A stretch of 14,854 bases of DNA. It comes from CAYLOC01 sp964385195. Lineage in GTDB: Bacteria > Actinomycetota > Actinomycetes > Propionibacteriales > Nocardioidaceae. How positions within the stretch are numbered: the stretch's first letter is position 1; each line of letters opens with the position of its first letter. The stretch covers positions 1 to 14,854 of the forward strand of contig CAYLOC010000061.1 of the NCBI GenBank assembly GCA_964385195.1, written 5' to 3'. Under the pieces are notes generated by a model that searched no databases, was not told the DNA's origin, and worked only from the letters and a program-made list of their open reading frames with translations. The translations under genes and the position numbers were made by a program. Below are positions 11,951 through 14,854 of the stretch, in pieces.

Positions 11951-13036
11951 TCACACGGCGGCGGCGCGGACCACCATCACGTCGGGCAGGTTCACGGCGG
12001 CCTGGGACCAGGTCTCGCCCCCATCGGGTGAGGCCCACACCGAGCCGTTCCGGGCGCCGAAGTAGAGCCCGGTGTCGTCATGGTCGTCGACGCACATCGC
12101 ATCGCGCATCACGGCAACGTAGAAGTCCTCCGGCAGCCCGGTGGACAGCTCGGCCCAGCTGTCGCCGGCGTCCGTGGAACGCCATACCGCGGCGCGGCCG
12201 CCGACCGGACACCGCCCTTCGGCCCCGGCCAGCGGGAAGACGTAGACGGTGTCCGGATCATGCGGGTGGATCACGATCGGGAATCCGAAGTCACTGGGCA
12301 AGCCGTCGGCGATGTACTGCCAGGACTGGCCGTGGTCGTCGGAGCGGTAGACACCCCCGTGGTTCTGTGCGAACAGCCGCTCCGGACGCGAGGGGTGTCG
12401 CGCGACCTTGTGTACACACTGCCCGAACTCCGGGTACTGCTGACCCTCCGGGAGGAACTCCGCCCGGATTCCCTGGTTGCGGGGGTTCCAGGACGTTCCG
12501 CCATCCGCGGTCTGGTAGACGCCACCGGTGGACAGGGCCGCGGTGACCGACTGCGGGTCACTCGGATGTGGCAGCACCGTGTGGAAGGCCTGGCCACCGA
12601 ACCCCGCGGCCCAGTCCGGGCGGTGTGGGTGGTCCCACAGCGCCTGTTCGAGCGTGAACGTCTCGCCCCGGTCGGTGGACTTCCAGACGGCGCCCGGCTC
12701 GGTCCCCGCGTACACGACGTCGTCGTCGACGCCGGGCACCAGCTGCCAGACCCGCTCCACCGATGCATCCACGCCGTCGGGGAACCCGATCCCGCCATCG
12801 GGTGACTCCTGCCAGCTCTGACCGAGGTCGCCGGAACGCCGCACCCTCGGCCCCAGCCACATCGATGACGCCCCCGCGAGCAGCCGCGTCTCCCCGTTCC
12901 GCTTGTCGATCATGCAGGAGTAGACCTCCTCCATGGTCAGGTGTGGGCCGTCCAGCTCCCAGCGCCGTCGCTTCTCGTCAGAACGAGCGAGCCAGAGCCC
13001 CTTCCTCGTCCCGATCATCACAATCGTCCCCGTCAT
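11951..13036 (-). CDS. BNR/Asp-box repeat beta-propeller protein
   Basis: A 361-residue protein of the sialidase-like or VPS10-like BNR superfamily, with six evenly spaced Asp boxes (SxDxGxxW/F) at 68-75, 120-127, 176-183, 232-239, 287-294 and 336-343. The 49-56 residue period indicates a six-bladed propeller. It has no signal peptide, membrane segment or cell-wall anchor, so it should be cytoplasmic, and I see no convincing sialidase catalytic arginine triad; an automatic label of exo-alpha-sialidase would be doubtful. The ATG at 13036 follows AGGAGG with 6-base spacing and overlaps the stop of the VOC remnant as ATGA. The divergent PadR gene probably regulates it. Confidence 0.85.
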   Translation of the reverse strand: MTGTIVMIGTRKGLWLARSDEKRRRWELDGPHLTMEEVYSCMIDKRNGETRLLAGASSMWLGPRVRRSGDLGQSWQESPDGGIGFPDGVDASVERVWQLVPGVDDDVVYAGTEPGAVWKSTDRGETFTLEQALWDHPHRPDWAAGFGGQAFHTVLPHPSDPQSVTAALSTGGVYQTADGGTSWNPRNQGIRAEFLPEGQQYPEFGQCVHKVARHPSRPERLFAQNHGGVYRSDDHGQSWQYIADGLPSDFGFPIVIHPHDPDTVYVFPLAGAEGRCPVGGRAAVWRSTDAGDSWAELSTGLPEDFYVAVMRDAMCVDDHDDTGLYFGARNGSVWASPDGGETWSQAAVNLPDVMVVRAAAV

Positions 13037-13215
13037 GACATGCCTCCTGTGTTCCTCTTCCCGAGCTGGTTCCCTTCGGAGTCCCTGCACTCCGCCCACC
13101 AGCCCCACGGTTCCTGGACGGGCTCCTCCTCGAACCCGAGCTTGCCGGCGTAGCAGGCTTTCGCCCGTGCCCGGTCGGCGACGCTGATCGACACGAAACT
13201 GACCGAAGTGATCAC
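13033..13215 (-). pseudogene. VOC/glyoxalase-family gene with central deletion
   Basis: The 60-residue product begins (GTG) ITSVSFVSISVADRARAKACYAGKLGFE, the first beta-alpha part of a VOC domain (residues 1-29), and then jumps to EPVQEPWGWWAECRDSEGNQLG (31-52), the last strands of the same fold. A normal single-domain VOC protein is about 120-130 residues, so roughly 60-70 central residues are missing in frame. The usual FY of the helix is also CY. It cannot fold as a normal metal-binding VOC enzyme. Yet the frame is intact, and its TGA overlaps the BNR ATG by 4 bases, so it may survive as a translated upstream ORF that couples translation of the BNR gene. The start GTG at 13215 follows a G-run at plausible spacing. 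Confidence 0.75.
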
Positions 13216-13237
13216 ATGGACCCCCAATTGGGTGAGA

Positions 13238-13281
13238 TTGGCTAGTATTCCAACTAGGAAGAATATTCCATGTAGGAAGGT
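13238..13281 (+). promoter_or_regulatory. divergent promoter region with tandem PadR-type operators
   Basis: Two tandem 18-bp units, TATTCCAACTAGGAAGAA (13246-13263) and TATTCCATGTAGGAAGGT (13264-13281), agree at 14 of 18 positions; each holds a palindrome TTCC-N5-GGAA. The stretch is unusually AT-rich for this DNA. A plus-strand promoter fits inside: TTGGCT (13238-13243), 17-base spacer, GAATAT (13261-13266). The operators would thus cover the -10 and spacer, consistent with autorepression by the PadR protein and control of the divergent VOC/BNR operon. Confidence 0.6.
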
Positions 13282-13296
13282 TACAGTGACGCGAGG

Positions 13297-13857
13297 ATGA
13301 GTCAAGAGCTCCCGACTACTTCTTTTGCACTTCTCGGGCTGTTGTCGCTCGGGGACGCGCTCACGGGCTACGAGCTGAAACAGCGCGCGGACAACACCTT
13401 GCGCTTCTACTGGGTCTCCCCGGCGATGAGCCAGGTGTACACCGAACTGACCCGCCTGTCCCGTCTGAGGCTGATCAAGGGAGCCGACACCCGACGGCCG
13501 GGCCATCGACGTACCCCCCGGCGCTATCGCATCACTGCCAAGGGAACACGCACCCTGAAGTCCTGGCTGGAGACCGCACCCGCCGACTTCCCCGTCCTGA
13601 AGCACCCCGTCGCGCTACGGCTGTTGCTCGGGCATCTGGTGGACCCGGAGCGAACGATCACGATGTTGGAGGAGTACGTCGAGTCGCTGGCCGCGCGCAG
13701 CAAGGACCTGCACCAGGTACGGGACTCCCTCGCCGGGGCCGATGCCGTGGGGCAGCCGTACCACTATCCCTCGCTGGTCGCCGACTGGGGACTGGACTAC
13801 TACGCCGCGGAGACCGAGACGGTGCAACGGCTGATCGAGCGATTGCATCACGAGTGA
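13297..13857 (+). CDS. PadR-family transcriptional regulator
   Basis: A 186-residue DNA-binding regulator. The N-terminal winged-helix domain (about 8-90) shows TSFALLGLLSLGDALTGYELKQ, the PadR opening, and a wing segment RTPRRYRITAKGTRTLKSWL (about 71-90). The C-terminal half (about 100-184) is the helical dimerisation domain of the AphA/VirR-like subgroup, ending in a helix with WGLDYYAAETETVQRLIERL. The ATG at 13297 is assigned from the MSQELPTTSFALLG start; AGGAAGG lies 16 bases upstream and GCGAGG directly adjoins it, so the ribosome binding site is poor. It is divergent from the VOC/BNR pair and shares an operator-bearing interval with them. The ligand is unknown. Confidence 0.92.
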   Translation: MSQELPTTSFALLGLLSLGDALTGYELKQRADNTLRFYWVSPAMSQVYTELTRLSRLRLIKGADTRRPGHRRTPRRYRITAKGTRTLKSWLETAPADFPVLKHPVALRLLLGHLVDPERTITMLEEYVESLAARSKDLHQVRDSLAGADAVGQPYHYPSLVADWGLDYYAAETETVQRLIERLHHE

Positions 13858-13884
13858 CCGCACACCGTACGTGCGGGCTACGGT
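13854..13884 (+). promoter_or_regulatory. candidate leaderless promoter and small palindrome before the LysR gene
   Basis: TACGGT (13879-13884) is a good -10 box ending 6 bases before the LysR ATG, with GTGACC (13854-13859) as -35 across a 19-base spacer; no Shine-Dalgarno sequence is present. Between them CCGCAC (13858-13863) and GTGCGG (13871-13876) form an inverted repeat with a 7-base loop, directly after the PadR stop. It may be an operator for the LysR protein, a weak terminator for PadR, or both. Confidence 0.45.
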
Positions 13885-13890
13885 GCTGGT

Positions 13891-14847
13891 ATGACCCCCA
13901 GCCGCCTCCGTGCGTTTCTGGAGGTCGTGCGGTCGGGGTCGGTCAAGGCAGCGGCACAGAACCTCGGAGTCACCGAGTCCGCGGTCTCCCTGCACGTGGC
14001 CCATCTCCGCGAGGAGCTCGACGACCGGCTCTTCACCCGCACCGCATCGGGCCTGGCGTTCACCCCGGGCGGGCTGCGCCTGGCCAGCAGGGCCGCAGAG
14101 ATCCTCGGGCTTCAGTCGCAGACGGTGCGGGAGGTCAGCCAGGCAGCGCGCGGGCAACGGCTGCTCCGTCTCGGCGCGGCCAGCCTGTTCGCCGAGCACG
14201 CGGCACCGGGACTCATCGACCTCTTCGCGGGACGCGCCGATGACCTCCAGGTCGAGCTCAGTGTGCACCCGCCGTCGCAGCTCCCCCGGCTGCTGACCGC
14301 ACGCGCGATCGACGTCGCCATCGGACCGGCGCCACGGCAGACGCCGCCACAGTTCCTGTCCACGTCGTTCCTCCAGTACCAGCTGGTCATCGTCGCCAGT
14401 GCCGCACACCCGTTGGCCGGCCGGACGGCTACGGCGGCGCTCCTGCGACGCCAGACCTGGCTGCTCGGGCCGTCCTCGGTCGGGCCGGAGAACCCCGCCG
14501 CGACCCTGCTGAGCCAGGTCGCCGTGCCGGAGGACCGCCAGCGCATCTTCCAAAGCGACGCCGCCGCGCTGGAGGAGGCCGAGCGCAGCCACGGCGTCGC
14601 GCCCGCGCTGCGCTACGCCGTCGCGAAGGACCTTGCGCGGGGACGCTTGGCGCTCATCGACGGGCCCGGCCTCGCGGTCAGCGGACAGTGGAGCGCGATG
14701 ACCCTGCAGACGCCCGATCCCCCGTCCGCGGTCGCGGAACTGCTCCGGTTCATCACGACTCCGCGGGCCACCCAGGCGATGATCCGCGGCGCGGGTGTGC
14801 GGATCGGCCGGTTCCGGCCCGCCGTCCACATCACCCTCTGGAGCTAG
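13891..14847 (+). CDS. LysR-family transcriptional regulator
   Basis: A 318-residue LysR-type regulator. The N-terminal winged helix-turn-helix (about 1-60) reads RLRAFLEVVRSGSVKAAAQN followed by LGVTESAVSLHVAHLREELDD and LFTRTASGLAFTPGG, all standard. A linker helix and the periplasmic-binding-protein-like effector domain (about 90-300) follow, beginning RLLRLGAASLF and including DVAIGPAP. No ligand can be predicted. The ATG at 13891 is supported by MTPSRLRAFLEVV and by a -10 box at leaderless spacing. It lies 33 bases after PadR on the same strand. No obvious target gene is adjacent; it may act on genes beyond the right edge. Confidence 0.93.
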   Translation: MTPSRLRAFLEVVRSGSVKAAAQNLGVTESAVSLHVAHLREELDDRLFTRTASGLAFTPGGLRLASRAAEILGLQSQTVREVSQAARGQRLLRLGAASLFAEHAAPGLIDLFAGRADDLQVELSVHPPSQLPRLLTARAIDVAIGPAPRQTPPQFLSTSFLQYQLVIVASAAHPLAGRTATAALLRRQTWLLGPSSVGPENPAATLLSQVAVPEDRQRIFQSDAAALEEAERSHGVAPALRYAVAKDLARGRLALIDGPGLAVSGQWSAMTLQTPDPPSAVAELLRFITTPRATQAMIRGAGVRIGRFRPAVHITLWS

Positions 14848-14854
14848 CCGACCC

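Noticed and set aside
13216..13605. Long N-terminal extension of the VOC remnant on the minus strand
   Set aside because: It runs antisense through the promoter interval and the PadR coding region; the VOC similarity begins only at ITSVSF.
13615..14829. Open reading frame of 404 codons on the minus strand
   Set aside because: Antisense to the PadR and LysR genes, both clearly coding; no domain is recognisable.
1..14854. tRNA, rRNA, CRISPR array, insertion sequence or phage genes
   Set aside because: No cloverleaf-like segment, no regularly spaced direct repeats with unique spacers, and no transposase, integrase or phage-like product seen on either strand.

Overview
The window is high-GC, gene-dense actinobacterial chromosome. 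The evidence is the gene order ilvB-ilvN-ilvC-serA followed by leuB, a type I 3-phosphoglycerate dehydrogenase of about 530 residues, GTG starts, and several -10 boxes placed as for leaderless transcripts. I cannot fix the genus. Nothing suggests a plasmid, prophage, insertion sequence or CRISPR array. One 100-base run of N (9454-9553) marks a scaffold gap.

Layout. 1-763 (minus): 5' part of leuB, running off the left edge. 764-1342: a gene-poor stretch that on the minus strand reads, in order of transcription, operator (1278-1293), promoter (1243-1272), a 15-residue leader peptide (1186-1233), two mutually exclusive hairpins (1151-1204), a 32-residue small ORF (896-994) and small hairpins (783-813) before leuB. 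1343-1909 (plus): a SAM-dependent methyltransferase. 1920-7043 (minus): serA, ilvC, ilvN and ilvB, transcribed in the order ilvB, ilvN, ilvC, serA. 7100-7261: the ilvB control region, with operator, promoter, leader peptide rich in Leu/Ile/Val codons, hairpin and intrinsic terminator. 7331-8341 (plus): an NAD-dependent epimerase/reductase. 8322-9377 (minus): a class V aminotransferase whose 3' end overlaps it. 9378-9659: intergenic repeats and the gap. 9660-11348 (minus): ilvD. 11426-11923 (plus): a PAT-like GNAT acetyltransferase. 11951-13215 (minus): a six-Asp-box (BNR) propeller gene, translationally coupled to an internally deleted VOC/glyoxalase gene. 13297-13857 (plus): a divergent PadR regulator. 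13891-14847 (plus): a LysR regulator.

Function. ilvB/ilvN (acetohydroxyacid synthase), ilvC (ketol-acid reductoisomerase) and ilvD (dihydroxyacid dehydratase) give the common branched-chain pathway. leuB is a leucine-specific step, and serA starts serine synthesis. The most notable observation is that the ilvB control region is mirrored upstream of leuB. A near-identical 18-bp operator core, CTTG(A/G)GAC(A/C)ATCGTCTCA, sits exactly 5 bp before the -35 box in both places, followed by an 18-bp spacer and, 7 or 9 bp after the -10 box, a short ORF starting ATG CGG that carries CTT, ATT and GTA codons. This suggests one branched-chain regulon with two layers of control, a DNA-binding regulator plus ribosome-mediated attenuation. 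The second copy precedes leuB and a tiny unrecognised protein and would be missed by ordinary annotation.

The right end is a separate module. A PadR regulator faces the VOC-remnant/BNR operon across an AT-rich interval with two tandem TTCC-N5-GGAA palindromes that look like its operators.
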